A stretch of DNA of 64,000 nucleotides from Rhodococcus spongiicola (GCF_004011835.1 NZ_RKLN01000001.1:930001-994000), one strand, 5' to 3'; shown: positions 1 to 8,590, counted from the stretch's first letter. Made by a program: numbers and translations. Notes: a model not told the origin generated them from the sequence alone.

Positions 1-1
1 C

Positions 2-634
2 TCGACGCTTCGGATGATCCGCGGCATCAAGAACCGATTCGGCGCGGCCGACGAGGTGGGCTGCTTCGAACTACGCGAGGACGGCATCGCCGGAGTCAGC
101 GACCCGTCCGGACTGTTTCTGCATCATCAAGCCGACGAGGTGTCCGGCACCGCGGTCACCGTGACGATGGACGGGAAGCGCCCGCTGCTCGGCGAGGTAC
201 AGGCGCTGGTCGCCCCCACGCACAACCCTTCGCCCCGTCGCGCAGTGAGTGGACTCGACTCGGCCCGGGTGTCGATGGTGCTGGCGGTCCTCGAACGTCG
301 TCACGGCATCAAGCTGTCCGACCGGGAGGTCTATGCCGCGACCGTCGGCGGGATGCGGATGACCGATCCGTCATGCGACCTCGCGCTGGCCGTCGCCGTC
401 GCGTCGGCGGGTAAGGACCGGCCGATCCCAGCGGGGACGATCGTGCTCGGCGAGGTGGGACTGGCCGGCGAGGTCCGCCGAGTCACCGGCGTCGGCCGCA
501 GGCTCGGCGAGGCAGCGCGGATGGGGTTCACCCGAGCGGTGGTACCGGTCGATCCCGGAGACCTCCCGAAGGGCATACGCCCCGTCGAGGTCTCGAACGT
601 GGGTGACGCCCTGCGAGCGTTGCATCTTCGCTGA
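2..634 (+). CDS. radA: DNA repair protein RadA, C-terminal part (truncated by window edge)
   Basis: RadA (Sms) is a RecA-like ATPase that helps process branched recombination intermediates. The frame is open from base 2, so the zinc finger and Walker-motif half lie upstream of the window. The visible part begins with the RadA signature KNRFG (residues 10-14 of the open frame), followed by the Lon-protease-like C-terminal domain, with blocks such as GLDSARVSMVL and GEVGLAGEVRR. It ends at TGA 634, four bases before the convergent thioesterase gene. Position ahead of disA matches the usual actinobacterial order. The partial 5' end is a window effect, not decay. Confidence 0.94.
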   Translation, partial: STLRMIRGIKNRFGAADEVGCFELREDGIAGVSDPSGLFLHHQADEVSGTAVTVTMDGKRPLLGEVQALVAPTHNPSPRRAVSGLDSARVSMVLAVLERRHGIKLSDREVYAATVGGMRMTDPSCDLALAVAVASAGKDRPIPAGTIVLGEVGLAGEVRRVTGVGRRLGEAARMGFTRAVVPVDPGDLPKGIRPVEVSNVGDALRALHLR

Positions 635-637
635 ATG

Positions 638-1198
638 TCAGACCGCGGAGGTGCCGAACGGCGACGTCGGGACCCCGTCGACGAAAGCGGCCGTCGGTTC
701 GAAGTGCTCGGACGTGACCGTCAGGAACAGGCCCCGCGACGTCGCGACCGGGGTGTCGGGGTCTGCGCCCGGACCCTCGACGATGTACGCCTCCGAGGAG
801 GTGTACACCTTGCGTCGGACCGTGCCTTCCAGACGGGCCCGGAACTCGAGCACCGTGCCGAGTGGGATGGGACGCGCGAAGTCGATCTCGAGGTGCGCGG
901 TCACGACCGGGACGCCGAGAATCATGCACGCCGTGCCCTGCACCTCGTCGAACGCAGACGAGAGAATGCCGCCGTGGATCACGCCCGGACCGCCCTGGTA
1001 TCGCTTGGCGACCTCCAGTCGACCTGTCACGGAGCAGTTCTCGCCGGCGGTGAAGCTCATCGCCATGCCCCCGGGCTGGTCGTCACCACAACCGAAACAC
1101 TTCGACCAGTGCTGGGGTAGCGGGTCGCCGGGAGCCGGGAAAAAGTCCGGCACCTTCGGCATGACGAGGTCATCGGGCAAGGTCCAAGTACTGCTCAC
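638..1198 (-). CDS. PaaI-type hotdog thioesterase
   Basis: A 186-residue single-domain hotdog protein of the PaaI acyl-CoA thioesterase superfamily. The family active-site segment is visible as HGG at residues 75-77 in [15 protein letters not shown], where the loop ahead of the long hotdog helix binds the CoA thioester. A Cys-pair segment CFGCG (residues 34-38) sits before the fold, a feature of one actinobacterial PaaI subgroup. Family members hydrolyse medium or aromatic acyl-CoA in the cytoplasm; the substrate here cannot be read from sequence. The GTG start at 1198 is divergent from disA, with about 140 bases of shared upstream DNA. Confidence 0.85.
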   Translation of the reverse strand: MSSTWTLPDDLVMPKVPDFFPAPGDPLPQHWSKCFGCGDDQPGGMAMSFTAGENCSVTGRLEVAKRYQGGPGVIHGGILSSAFDEVQGTACMILGVPVVTAHLEIDFARPIPLGTVLEFRARLEGTVRRKVYTSSEAYIVEGPGADPDTPVATSRGLFLTVTSEHFEPTAAFVDGVPTSPFGTSAV

Positions 1199-1335
1199 AA
1201 CTAGGTAATGTAGAGCCGTCCAGACCGCGGCCCGAATACGGCTCGGCCAGATGTGACGTCGAACTCAGTCGGATCACGCGGATCGAATTCGAAGTGCAGA
1301 CTGCCACGCACCAACCGCACCAGGGGGATCCCGCG

Positions 1336-2421
1336 ATGAACGATGCCACGCCAGAGGCTGTGCTCCGCGGCACCATCGCCCGCCTAGCCCCCGGAACCAG
1401 CCTCCGTGACGCGCTCGAACGCATTCTCCGCGGCCGCACCGGTGCACTGATCGTCCTCGGGCACGACGAACAGGTAGAGGCCCTGTGCGACGGCGGATTC
1501 GAGCTCGACGTCGAATTCGCGCCCACCCGCCTGCGCGAGCTGTCCAAGATGGACGGTGCCGTCGTGCTGTCTACCGATGGCACCCGCATCCTGCGCGCCA
1601 ATGTGCAGTTGGTACCCGACCACAAGATCCCCACCGTCGAGTCCGGCACCCGGCACCGTGCCGCCGAGCGCACCGCGATCCAGACCGGCTACCCGGTCGT
1701 GTCGGTGAGTCAATCGATGAGCATCGTGAGCGTGTACGTCCGGGGGATCCGACACGTCATCAAACCGTCGGAAACCATCTTGTCGCGGGCGAACCAGGCC
1801 GTCGCGACGCTCGAGCGGTACACGTCCCGGCTCGACGAGGAGACGCGACGGCTCTCGGTAGTCGAGATCGAGGATTTCGTGACGCTGCGTGACGCGCTCA
1901 CCGTCGTACAGCGGCTCGAGATGGTGCGACGCACGTCCGCCGAGATCGAGCAGGACGTGCTCGAGCTCGGCACCGACGGACGGCAGCTCGCGTTGCAGCG
2001 CGAAGAACTGGTCGGCGACAACCACGCTGTCCGCAACCTCATGGTTCGCGACTACCTGGCAGGGTCCGAGCCGGCGGCGACGGCGGCGGTCGAACGCACT
2101 CTCACCGCGCTCGACGAGCTCACCGACGTCGACCTGTTGAACCTGACGATCCTGGCCCGCACGTTCGGATACCCCGACACCATCGAGGCGCTGGACGAAC
2201 CGATGAGTCCCCGTGGCTACCGGATCCTGACCCGGGTTCCACGACTGCAGTTCATGCAGATCAACCGGCTGGTTAGCTCGTTCGGCACGCTGCAGGCGCT
2301 GCTCGCCGCGACCTCCGCGGACCTGCAGTCGGTGGACGGCATCGGGGGTCTTTGGGCGCGGCACATCCGCGAGGGACTCTCCCGTCTTGCGGAGGCTTCG
2401 ATCACCGGCCCCTACGACTGA
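1336..2421 (+). CDS. disA: DNA integrity scanning diadenylate cyclase DisA
   Basis: DisA makes cyclic di-AMP from two ATP and slows when it meets branched DNA. The 361-residue length fits the family. The DAC domain (about residues 1-140) has the catalytic DGA at 73-75 ([10 protein letters not shown]) and RHR at 106-108 (GTRHRAAER). A helical linker follows, and the C-terminal helix-hairpin-helix DNA-binding domain ends the protein (...[13 protein letters not shown]). ATG 1336 is chosen over an upstream in-frame start because GGGGGA lies at the right distance before it and the protein then starts as in mycobacterial DisA. It lies directly downstream of radA, separated by one opposing gene. Confidence 0.95.
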   Translation: MNDATPEAVLRGTIARLAPGTSLRDALERILRGRTGALIVLGHDEQVEALCDGGFELDVEFAPTRLRELSKMDGAVVLSTDGTRILRANVQLVPDHKIPTVESGTRHRAAERTAIQTGYPVVSVSQSMSIVSVYVRGIRHVIKPSETILSRANQAVATLERYTSRLDEETRRLSVVEIEDFVTLRDALTVVQRLEMVRRTSAEIEQDVLELGTDGRQLALQREELVGDNHAVRNLMVRDYLAGSEPAATAAVERTLTALDELTDVDLLNLTILARTFGYPDTIEALDEPMSPRGYRILTRVPRLQFMQINRLVSSFGTLQALLAATSADLQSVDGIGGLWARHIREGLSRLAEASITGPYD

Positions 2422-2467
2422 GAAGACCTGAGCCTGAGAAGGCGTGAGTGGGAACCAGGGCGGATCG

Positions 2468-3127
2468 TCAGGCGAGGTTGAAGGGCTCAGGCGAACTACG
2501 CAGCTCGCCAAGCTGGGCGACCAGCGTGTAGGCGCCGGCCGGAACCTGGTTGCGTACGGTTAGGCAGCCCGGGTCCGACGTCGTGCCGGACCATCTGATC
2601 GTGAAGAACCTCTGCCCACCTGGCTCGAGCACCTCCACGGCCGGATCGCCGTACGGGTAGCAGTCGATGTTCGACCACAACCGCCGGTTCCCATCGAGGG
2701 TGTACACGAGCACCTGTTGCAGACCAGAACCGAGGTCGCGTTCACACGTCACGGTGCCGATGTTGGTGATCGCGATCGTGAAGCTGGGCTCCTCGCCGAC
2801 CCGGTACTGAGGCTGGTCGGGCGTCGCCTTGATCGCCAAGGACTGGTCGGTGCAGTAGGCGGGCTCGGCATCTGACGTCGCCGCGGCCGGTTCGGCAGCG
2901 TCGTCCTCCGAAGCCTCGGCCGTCGCATCCGACGGCTCGGAGGGCGGGGCGTTGGTCTCGGTGGTTTCGGAGGTGTCAGCTGCAGCCGCCGGTTCCGAGG
3001 CGCCCCCGCCGGTGACTGCCGTGATGATCCAAACGATCAGCGCGATCACGACGACGAGCACGCCGAGAGCGACCAGGCGCCGACGCCAGTAGACCTCGGG
3101 GGGCAGCGGGCCGGTCGGTTGAAACAC
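2468..3127 (-). CDS. Membrane-anchored extracytoplasmic protein, Rv3587c-like
   Basis: A 219-residue protein with a short cytoplasmic N-terminus, one hydrophobic helix at about residues 18-38 (LVALGVLVVVIALIVWIITA), and a low-complexity Ala/Glu/Thr/Ser/Pro linker to about residue 88. A folded outer domain follows, containing four cysteines (YCTDQS, VTCERD, IDCYPY, PGCLTV) that could form two disulfides. The outer domain looks beta-rich and Ig-like. Function unknown. The place between disA and the carbonic anhydrase gene matches Rv3587c of M. tuberculosis, also an uncharacterised membrane protein. The ATG start lies just upstream of the hydrophobic segment. Confidence 0.8.
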   Translation of the reverse strand: MFQPTGPLPPEVYWRRRLVALGVLVVVIALIVWIITAVTGGGASEPAAAADTSETTETNAPPSEPSDATAEASEDDAAEPAAATSDAEPAYCTDQSLAIKATPDQPQYRVGEEPSFTIAITNIGTVTCERDLGSGLQQVLVYTLDGNRRLWSNIDCYPYGDPAVEVLEPGGQRFFTIRWSGTTSDPGCLTVRNQVPAGAYTLVAQLGELRSSPEPFNLA

Positions 3128-3178
3128 GAATCAACGGTAGTTGCAAGCGACTGGCGCTTGCCTCAGGGGTCCCGGCGT

Positions 3179-3225
3179 GTCGCCCGGCGCGCACGGTCGG
3201 CTTCGCCACCGTGCGCCCGGGCGAC
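3179..3225 (-). terminator. Hairpin terminator after the carbonic anhydrase gene
   Basis: A long inverted repeat: GTCGCCCGG plus GCGCACGGT on the left pairs with ACCGTGCGC plus CCGGGCGAC on the right, with one bulged C and a small GGC-ttc-GCC top. It lies 28 bases past the stop of the carbonic anhydrase gene (minus strand). There is no U-run, which is common for actinobacterial terminators. Confidence 0.65.
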
Positions 3226-3253
3226 CCGGTTCGACCGGGGCAGCCGGGAGGTC

Positions 3254-3895
3254 TCAGGCGACGGAGTCTCCGACGTCGCCGACGACGCTCTGCAGCTTGA
3301 TGTCCCCGTCAGACAGGCTGTAGGTGACGCCCACGATCGCGCACCTGCCGGCCTCGACCGCCTCGGAGATGATCCGCGACCGCTGCATCAACTGCGAACC
3401 GGTCTCGACGACGTGCCGTCCTTCGAGCTCGTCGACGGTGGTCAGGCCCTCGCGACGGCCCGCCAGGATCGACGGCGAGACGCGCTCGACGACATCACGG
3501 ATGAAACCGGGGGGGATGGTTCCGTTGTCGAGGGCATCGATCGTTGCCTTGACCGCGCCGCAGCTGTTGTGTCCGAACACGACGACGAGTGGGACGCCAA
3601 GGACACCGACGGCGTACTCGAGGGAGCCGAGTACTGCGCTGTCGATCACCTGACCGGCGGTACGGACGACGAACATGTCGCCGAGACCCTGGTCGAAGAT
3701 GATCTCGGCGGCGGTTCGGGAGTCGCCGCAGCCGAAGATCGCGGCGGTTGGGTGCTGGCCGTCGACCAGCTTCGCGCGGTCAGCTATACCCTGGCTCGGG
3801 TGCATAGGGGTACCACTGACGAAACGCTCGTTACCCTGCTTGAGGGCTTTCCAAGCGGAGATCGGGTTGGAGTTGGGCATGGGGCAATTGTGCAC
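3254..3895 (-). CDS. Beta-class carbonic anhydrase
   Basis: Interconverts CO2 and bicarbonate in the cytoplasm. Zinc ligands are visible as C56 in CGDSR (C56, D58, R60), H109 and C112 (FGHNSCGAV), the standard Cys-His-Cys set of beta carbonic anhydrases, and length (213 aa) is typical. The GTG start at 3895 is preferred over the ATG five codons on, because GGAGG lies seven bases upstream of the GTG and nothing useful precedes the ATG. Its place next to mutY matches M. tuberculosis canB (Rv3588c). It is followed by its own hairpin terminator. Confidence 0.93.
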   Translation of the reverse strand: MHNCPMPNSNPISAWKALKQGNERFVSGTPMHPSQGIADRAKLVDGQHPTAAIFGCGDSRTAAEIIFDQGLGDMFVVRTAGQVIDSAVLGSLEYAVGVLGVPLVVVFGHNSCGAVKATIDALDNGTIPPGFIRDVVERVSPSILAGRREGLTTVDELEGRHVVETGSQLMQRSRIISEAVEAGRCAIVGVTYSLSDGDIKLQSVVGDVGDSVA

Positions 3896-3978
3896 GCCCG
3901 AACCTCCACCGTCTCGTCGGACGCGACAAATCCGGCAGTGGATGCCCGTGCAGGATGCGGGGAAGGGTGAGGGTGTCG

Positions 3979-4857
3979 ATGTCGGTGGACAGCTCGACGC
4001 TACTGCGGTGGTACGGCGAGACGGCCCGGGATCTACCGTGGCGCCGCGAGGGCGTGACGGCCTGGCAGATCCTGATGAGCGAAGTCATGCTGCAACAGAC
4101 CCCAGTCACCCGCGTCGTCCCAGTCTGGGCGGATTGGGTTCGCCGCTGGCCGGTGCCGTCACTGATGGCAACATCGAGCCAGGCCGACGTCCTACGGGCT
4201 TGGGGCAAGCTGGGGTACCCGCGACGCGCCCTGCGGCTACACGAGTGCGCGGGCGTGCTGGCCACCGAGCACGGTGACGAAGTCCCCTCCGACATCGACG
4301 TGCTACTCCGCCTGCCCGGCATCGGCGACTACACCGCTCGCGCGGTCGCATGCTTCGCGTATGGACAGCGAGTCCCGGTGGTGGATACCAATGTTCGACG
4401 TGTCGTAGCCCGCGCCGTGCACGGCCGGGCCGATCAGGGCAACCCTTCGGCCAGGCGTGACATGGCCGACGTCTACGCGCTGCTTCCTCGCACCCGGGAG
4501 CGGGCGGCCCGATTCTCGGCGGCGCTCATGGAACTCGGCGCGACCGTCTGTACCGCCCGAACGCCCGACTGCGACGGTTGCCCCCTGACTCGCTGCGCCT
4601 GGGTGGAGGCGGGTCGGCCCGCGTTCGAGGGCGAGCCGCGCAAGGTGCAGAAATTCGCCGGAACAGATCGTCAAGTCCGCGGAAAGCTCCTGGACGTCCT
4701 GCGGGGCAGCCCGCACCCCGTCGAGCGCGCGCGGCTCGACCTCGTGTGGCTCAGCGACCCCGGCCAGCGGGACCGCGCGCTGGACTCACTATTGGTGGAC
4801 GGGTTGATCGAGCAGACCGAAGACGGTCTGTTTGCACTGGCCGGAGAAGGCGGATAA
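3979..4857 (+). CDS. mutY: A/G-specific adenine DNA glycosylase MutY
   Basis: MutY removes adenine mispaired with 8-oxoguanine. Catalytic Glu35 is in MSEVMLQQT, the helix-hairpin-helix reads LPGIGDYTARA (112-122), and catalytic Asp136 is in VVDTNVRR. The 4Fe-4S loop has C191-x6-C198-x2-C201-x4-C206, one residue shorter in the last interval than E. coli MutY. A C-terminal winged segment follows; at 292 aa it is shorter than E. coli MutY because most of the 8-oxoG-reading C-terminal domain is reduced, as in mycobacteria. ATG 3979 follows a GGAAGGGTGAGGG purine run; starts at 3955 and 3973 are possible. Confidence 0.93.
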   Translation: MSVDSSTLLRWYGETARDLPWRREGVTAWQILMSEVMLQQTPVTRVVPVWADWVRRWPVPSLMATSSQADVLRAWGKLGYPRRALRLHECAGVLATEHGDEVPSDIDVLLRLPGIGDYTARAVACFAYGQRVPVVDTNVRRVVARAVHGRADQGNPSARRDMADVYALLPRTRERAARFSAALMELGATVCTARTPDCDGCPLTRCAWVEAGRPAFEGEPRKVQKFAGTDRQVRGKLLDVLRGSPHPVERARLDLVWLSDPGQRDRALDSLLVDGLIEQTEDGLFALAGEGG

Positions 4858-4863
4858 CGCCAG

Positions 4864-5625
4864 TCATTCGAGGGATTCGAGGAACTCCTCGACAGCGTCG
4901 CGGTATCGCTCGGGCTGGTCGTCGTGGACGAGATGCCCGGCCTGGGCCACCCACACGTAGCGGGCGTCGTGGCCTTCTAGCATGCGGCGCATCTGCCCCT
5001 CGGGGGTGATCGTGTACTCACCTTCGATGAGCAGCGCGGGCGCGCGTACGGCGTCCCACTGTGCCCAGAAGTCGCGGGTTCCCCACTCCTCCGAGATGTC
5101 GCGGAACGTCTCGACGTCGCCGTGCAGGTACCAGCCGTCGGCGCGCCGTTCGAACGAGTCGAGGAAATAGCGGCCGGCGACCTCACCGAAGTATTCGAGA
5201 ACCGACTCCTCGGTGGGGAACGGCTGCGGCCAAGCGGAAATCATTGTCGCCCAGTCCTGTGCGGTGCGACCGCGGAAGTCGGGTGCCATGTCCTCGAGTA
5301 CGAGTGCCCGGACCCGGTCCGGATAGGCTGCCGCGAAACACCACGCGTGCAGGGCACCCATCGAGTGCCCGATCACGGCGAGCGGCTCGTCGAGTCCGTC
5401 CAGGGCCGCAGCGAGGTCTTCGACGAACAGCTCGGTCGTCGGAAGGCTGGCGATCGGCCGCCCATGCCCCGCCGCGTCGAACGTGTAGACGCGGCCGTGC
5501 TCGCGCAGCCACGACACGTGCCGCGACCACGTCCGTGCGCTCCCCATCAGCCCGTGCAGCAGCAGTATCGGTCGTCCGGTCCCACCCTCGTCGTGCAACA
5601 CGGAATCGACGGTAGCCGAACGCAC
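4864..5625 (-). CDS. Alpha/beta-hydrolase
   Basis: A 253-residue soluble alpha/beta-hydrolase. The oxyanion-hole motif HGLMGSART follows strand 3, the nucleophile elbow is GHSMG with Ser88, and the catalytic His is in QAGHLVHDD near the C-terminus. The acid is probably an Asp/Glu in the ALLIEGEY region. No signal peptide is seen, so it is cytoplasmic. The substrate is unknown; the family includes C-C hydrolases, esterases and haloalkane dehalogenases. It converges on mutY with only six bases between the stops, at the place of Rv3591c in M. tuberculosis. The start is GTG. Confidence 0.87.
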   Translation of the reverse strand: MRSATVDSVLHDEGGTGRPILLLHGLMGSARTWSRHVSWLREHGRVYTFDAAGHGRPIASLPTTELFVEDLAAALDGLDEPLAVIGHSMGALHAWCFAAAYPDRVRALVLEDMAPDFRGRTAQDWATMISAWPQPFPTEESVLEYFGEVAGRYFLDSFERRADGWYLHGDVETFRDISEEWGTRDFWAQWDAVRAPALLIEGEYTITPEGQMRRMLEGHDARYVWVAQAGHLVHDDQPERYRDAVEEFLESLE

Positions 5626-5666
5626 GCACCCCGGAGAACACGCATCCCGGGAGTACTCTCACACCC

Positions 5667-5978
5667 ATGGCAGTCGTGAAGATAAACGCAATCGAGGTTC
5701 CCGAGGGCGCGGGCCCCGAACTCGAGAAGCGGTTCGCCAATCGCGCGCACGCCGTCGGAAACTCCCCCGGATTCCTCGGGTTCCAGCTGCTGCGTCCGGT
5801 GAAGGGCGATGACCGCTACTTCGTTGTGACGCAGTGGGAATCCGAAGAGGCGTTCCAGGCGTGGGCGAGCGGCCCGGCCCGTGAGGCCCACGCCGGCGGG
5901 AACAAGCCCGTCGCTACCGGCGCGTCGCTGCTCGAGTTCGAGGTGGTGCTCGACGTCAACGCGGCGGGCGAATCCTGA
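5667..5978 (+). CDS. mhuD: Heme-degrading monooxygenase, MhuD type
   Basis: A 103-residue antibiotic-biosynthesis-monooxygenase-fold protein that is almost superimposable on M. tuberculosis MhuD (Rv3592), which degrades heme to mycobilin and frees iron. The residues that hold and ruffle heme are present at the same numbers: Asn7 (VVKINAIEV), Trp66 (EAFQAW) and the heme ligand His75 (REAHAGG). It is a cytoplasmic dimer in the family. Close conservation of the surrounding blocks (NSPGFLGFQLLRPV) makes a general Abm oxygenase unlikely. Divergent from the hydrolase gene. Confidence 0.92.
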   Translation: MAVVKINAIEVPEGAGPELEKRFANRAHAVGNSPGFLGFQLLRPVKGDDRYFVVTQWESEEAFQAWASGPAREAHAGGNKPVATGASLLEFEVVLDVNAAGES

Positions 5979-6071
5979 CTTCCGACCTGTGCGGGAGACC
6001 CGAAAGGGAACGGAAACGTCCGATATTTCGTGGCGATGTTTGACTGCTCAATTGACACCGCGACCTGAAGG

Positions 6072-6192
6072 GTGCCAAAGTTCGCTCGACAGAGCGATGG
6101 ATCGACGGTAATCCGGTGCCATTCCGGAGCGGTCGCGCCACTGTGTTCGAGGTCCCACTGTGTTCGGGGCTGCCCTCGAGAGCCAGACACCC
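6072..6192 (+). promoter_or_regulatory. Cobalamin (AdoCbl-type) riboswitch ahead of cbtBA
   Basis: The leader carries the core blocks of the short actinobacterial cobalamin riboswitch in order: GGTAATCCGGTGCC, then ATTCCGGAGCGGTCGC, the B12-box-like GCGCCACTGT at 6135-6144, and the closing GAGAGCCAGACACC at about 6178-6191. Edges are approximate. In the family, bound cobalamin stops expression of downstream cobalt/B12 genes, and the next gene here is a cobalt transporter, which fits. A TTGACA at 6052-6057 is a possible -35. The 3' end lies about 40 bases before the cbtB ribosome binding site. Confidence 0.85.
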
Positions 6193-6239
6193 CGGCCATC
6201 GCATGGACCTAGCGGGACGCGAAATCCCAGGAGGCACCG

Positions 6240-6434
6240 ATGGCATTCGTCTATTCGCCCGACAAGTCGACCGAGTCGGCCGCTGTCGCACTCATCGCCG
6301 CGGCAGTGGTACTGCTTGCAATGGTCGCCCTGTACTTGGTCGGATTCGACCAGGGCGCAATCTCCCGTAGTGGCGTGTTCATGCACGAGCTCATGCATGA
6401 CGGTCGCCATCTGCTGGGCCTGCCGTGCCACTAG
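6240..6434 (+). CDS. cbtB: Cobalt transporter subunit CbtB
   Basis: A 64-residue membrane protein with one transmembrane helix (AAVALIAAAVVLLAMVALYLV) and the CbtB C-terminal histidine-rich tail HELMHDGRHLLGLPCH, which ends in a Cys-His pair and probably handles the metal. CbtB with CbtA forms a predicted cobalt uptake system found under B12 riboswitches. The start is fixed by a clean AGGAGG at 6229-6234. The end overlaps the cbtA start by ten bases, so the two are translationally coupled. The riboswitch upstream supports a role in cobalt supply for cobalamin. Confidence 0.92.
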   Translation: MAFVYSPDKSTESAAVALIAAAVVLLAMVALYLVGFDQGAISRSGVFMHELMHDGRHLLGLPCH

Positions 6435-7240
6435 CAACAGTCACCGAAAGCCTGAAGACCCTACTCGTCCGCGGCCTGCTCGCCGGCCTGATCGCCGGCC
6501 TTCTGGGCGGCGTCGTCGCGTTCACGCTCGGCGAGCCGCACGTACAGGCGGCCATCGAGATCGAGGAATCGATGGCGGCAGCACCGGATCATCACGCCGG
6601 CGAGAGCTCGACTGCGGCGCACGACCACACCGCGGTGGCCACGGACGACACGGAAGCATCCGGGGGCCATTCGCACGGCGACGACGCCCTTGTCAGCCGC
6701 ACCGGACAACGGATCGGACTGTTCCTCGCAACCGGCTTTGCCGGGGTGGCACTCGGCGCGATCTTCGCCGTCGTCGTGCACTACGCACGCCGTTCGACCA
6801 CGTTGCCCATGTCGCTGCTCGCCGTGGCGGTGGCCGGATGCGGTTGGCTTGCAATCCAAGCCGTGCCGTTCTTCAAGTATCCGGCCAACCCTCCGGCGGT
6901 CGGCGATCCGGACACGGTGAACGAGCGGACCCTGCTCTGGCTCGCGTCGGTGATCGTCGGCCTCGCAGCGGTCGCGGCCGCGGTATACGTCGGCCGACGG
7001 CTCGCCGGCCAGCAGATGGTGTCCGTCCGGGTCATCGGGCCGATCGCAGCCTTCCTCCTCGTTGTCGCGATCGGCTACATTGCGCTGCCCGGCGTCAACG
7101 AGGTCGGCGAGGACTTCCCCGCCACGCTGCTTTGGGAGTTCCGCATCTCGTCGTTCGCGACTCAGACAGCGCTGTGGCTCGGACTGGGGTTGGCCTTCGC
7201 CTTCCTCACCGAACGTGCCCGGCGGCGCGCGATCCGGTAG
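6425..7240 (+). CDS. cbtA: Cobalt transporter subunit CbtA
   Basis: A 271-residue polytopic protein with an N-terminal helix (LLVRGLLAGLIAGLLGGVVAF), then a His/Asp-rich outer loop of about 50 residues (DHHAGES, AAHDHTAV, GGHSHGDD) and about five more helices. This is the CbtA layout; the histidine loop is a likely metal-collecting segment. GTG 6425 lies inside the last codons of cbtB. The stop codon TAG sits in the loop of a perfect 14-bp hairpin. It acts with CbtB in the cell membrane to bring in cobalt for B12. Confidence 0.92.
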   Translation: MPLATVTESLKTLLVRGLLAGLIAGLLGGVVAFTLGEPHVQAAIEIEESMAAAPDHHAGESSTAAHDHTAVATDDTEASGGHSHGDDALVSRTGQRIGLFLATGFAGVALGAIFAVVVHYARRSTTLPMSLLAVAVAGCGWLAIQAVPFFKYPANPPAVGDPDTVNERTLLWLASVIVGLAAVAAAVYVGRRLAGQQMVSVRVIGPIAAFLLVVAIGYIALPGVNEVGEDFPATLLWEFRISSFATQTALWLGLGLAFAFLTERARRRAIR

Positions 7241-7255
7241 GCCGGATCGCGCGCC
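7224..7255 (+). terminator. Perfect hairpin whose loop holds the cbtA stop codon
   Basis: GGCGCGCGATCCGG (7224-7237) pairs perfectly with CCGGATCGCGCGCC (7242-7255) around the four-base loop TAGG, in which TAG is the cbtA stop. The frnE-like gene converges from the other side and ends at 7269, so the hairpin can serve both strands. No U-run on either side. Confidence 0.8.
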
Positions 7256-7268
7256 ATCGTCAGGGCGG

Positions 7269-8024
7269 TCAGTTGCAGGTCTCGGCATCCACGCCGAGAC
7301 CTGCACTGCTTTCCCGGGTTTCGCCCTGGACCTGCTCGACCGCCTGACGGAGCAGCTCCGTGAAGACCTCCTTCGGCTGCGCGCCCGAGACCGCAAGGCT
7401 CCGATTCGCGACGAAGAACGGCACGCCCGAGATTCGCAGCTGCCGGGCCGCTTCGAGATCGGCGCGCACCAGATCCGCGCCGGCATTGCCGTCCAGCGCC
7501 GCGGCCGCCTCCTCGGCGTCCATTCCGACGCTCGCCGCAATCTCGACCAGCACCGCGCGGTCGTCGAGCACCTTCCTTTCCGTGAAGTGTGCCCGGAACA
7601 GCGCCTCGAGCAGCGCTTCCTGCCGCTCCCCTGCCACATGCAGCAGGCGGTGCGCGTCGAACGTGTTCGCCGCGAACGCGTTCTCGAAGTCCATGACCAA
7701 CCCGTCCGCGGCGGCGATGCCCGCAACGTGCCGGAACATCTGACGGACCTGATCGCCCGACATGCCCTTGTGCTCGACGAGAGCCTCGAGTTCGGTGCGA
7801 CGCGCTCCCACGGGGGTGTCCGGCGCGATCTGGTACGAACGCCACACCACAGCGACCCGATCCCGCTGCGGGAACTCGTCGAGTGCCGCCGCGAACCGGT
7901 GCTTGCCGATGTAGCACCACGGGCAGCCAACGTCCGACCACACTTCGATCGGGACCGTCCCAGGCGGAAGTTCAGTAGACGGTGCTTCGGTGTTTCTCTC
8001 GATGGTCACGAGACATTCGAACAC
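7269..8024 (-). CDS. DsbA-family oxidoreductase, FrnE-like
   Basis: A 251-residue cytoplasmic thioredoxin-fold protein of the FrnE/DsbA group. The redox-active CPWC is at residues 34-37 (VGCPWCYIG), followed by the long helical insertion typical of FrnE (GDQVRQMFRHVAGIAAADGL) and the cis-Pro region SGVPFFVANR, which closes the active site. In the family these proteins are disulfide oxidoreductases/isomerases linked to oxidative stress; some were first named 2-hydroxychromene-2-carboxylate isomerase-like. The GTG at 8024 has GGAGGGG just upstream; a second in-frame GTG at 8009 is possible. No signal peptide. Confidence 0.88.
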   Translation of the reverse strand: MFECLVTIERNTEAPSTELPPGTVPIEVWSDVGCPWCYIGKHRFAAALDEFPQRDRVAVVWRSYQIAPDTPVGARRTELEALVEHKGMSGDQVRQMFRHVAGIAAADGLVMDFENAFAANTFDAHRLLHVAGERQEALLEALFRAHFTERKVLDDRAVLVEIAASVGMDAEEAAAALDGNAGADLVRADLEAARQLRISGVPFFVANRSLAVSGAQPKEVFTELLRQAVEQVQGETRESSAGLGVDAETCN

Positions 8025-8116
8025 ACACCCCTCCGGCGTTGTTCCGGACCCGGCGCTGACTCAGCTACGGCAGAGCAAGCGTCTCAGCCGCGGGCCTCGG
8101 GTCCCCGTCGGACGAG

Positions 8117-8551
8117 TTACTCGAGTGCGGCGTCGAGCGTAATGGCGACACCGGTGAGGGCCTTGCTCACCGGGCAGGACTCCTTGGCCGCTTGAGCGGC
8201 GCGGACGAACCCGTCGGCGTCCAGTCCGTCAACCTCCGCCCGAACGGTAAGGGCGATACCCGTGAGCTTGAAGCCCGGCTTGTCCGGGCCGAGGGATACA
8301 TCGGCACGGACGTCGAGGCTCTGCGGCGTTCCCCCCGCCTCCCCGATCAGGGCCGACAACTGCATCGCGTAGCAGGACGAGTGGGCTGCCGCGATCAACT
8401 CCTCTGGGCTGGTCGTTCCGCCGGCGTCCTCGGCGGCCCGCTTGGGAAACGACACCTCGTACGTTCCGACCCCCGAGCTGGTGAGTTCGACCTGCCCGGA
8501 ACCCTTCTCGAGGGTTCCATTCCAAGCGGTGCGCGCGGTGCGTGTGGGCAT
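8117..8551 (-). CDS. OsmC-family peroxiredoxin
   Basis: A 144-residue OsmC/Ohr-fold protein that reduces organic peroxides using a Cys pair: C60 in AAHSSCYAMQLS and C126 in AKESCPVSKAL. The neighbourhood around the second Cys (ESCPVSK) is the OsmC rather than Ohr form. It acts in the cytoplasm as a dimer and is usually induced by osmotic or stationary-phase stress. The ATG start is followed by the common N-terminus PTRTARTAWNGTLEKGSG. Its neighbour is the FrnE-like gene in the same direction, so this may be a small redox-defence pair, although about 90 bases separate them. Confidence 0.92.
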   Translation of the reverse strand: MPTRTARTAWNGTLEKGSGQVELTSSGVGTYEVSFPKRAAEDAGGTTSPEELIAAAHSSCYAMQLSALIGEAGGTPQSLDVRADVSLGPDKPGFKLTGIALTVRAEVDGLDADGFVRAAQAAKESCPVSKALTGVAITLDAALE

Positions 8552-8590
8552 TGCACGTCCTCTCGTGGTTGTTCGGGTTACGCCTCGAAC

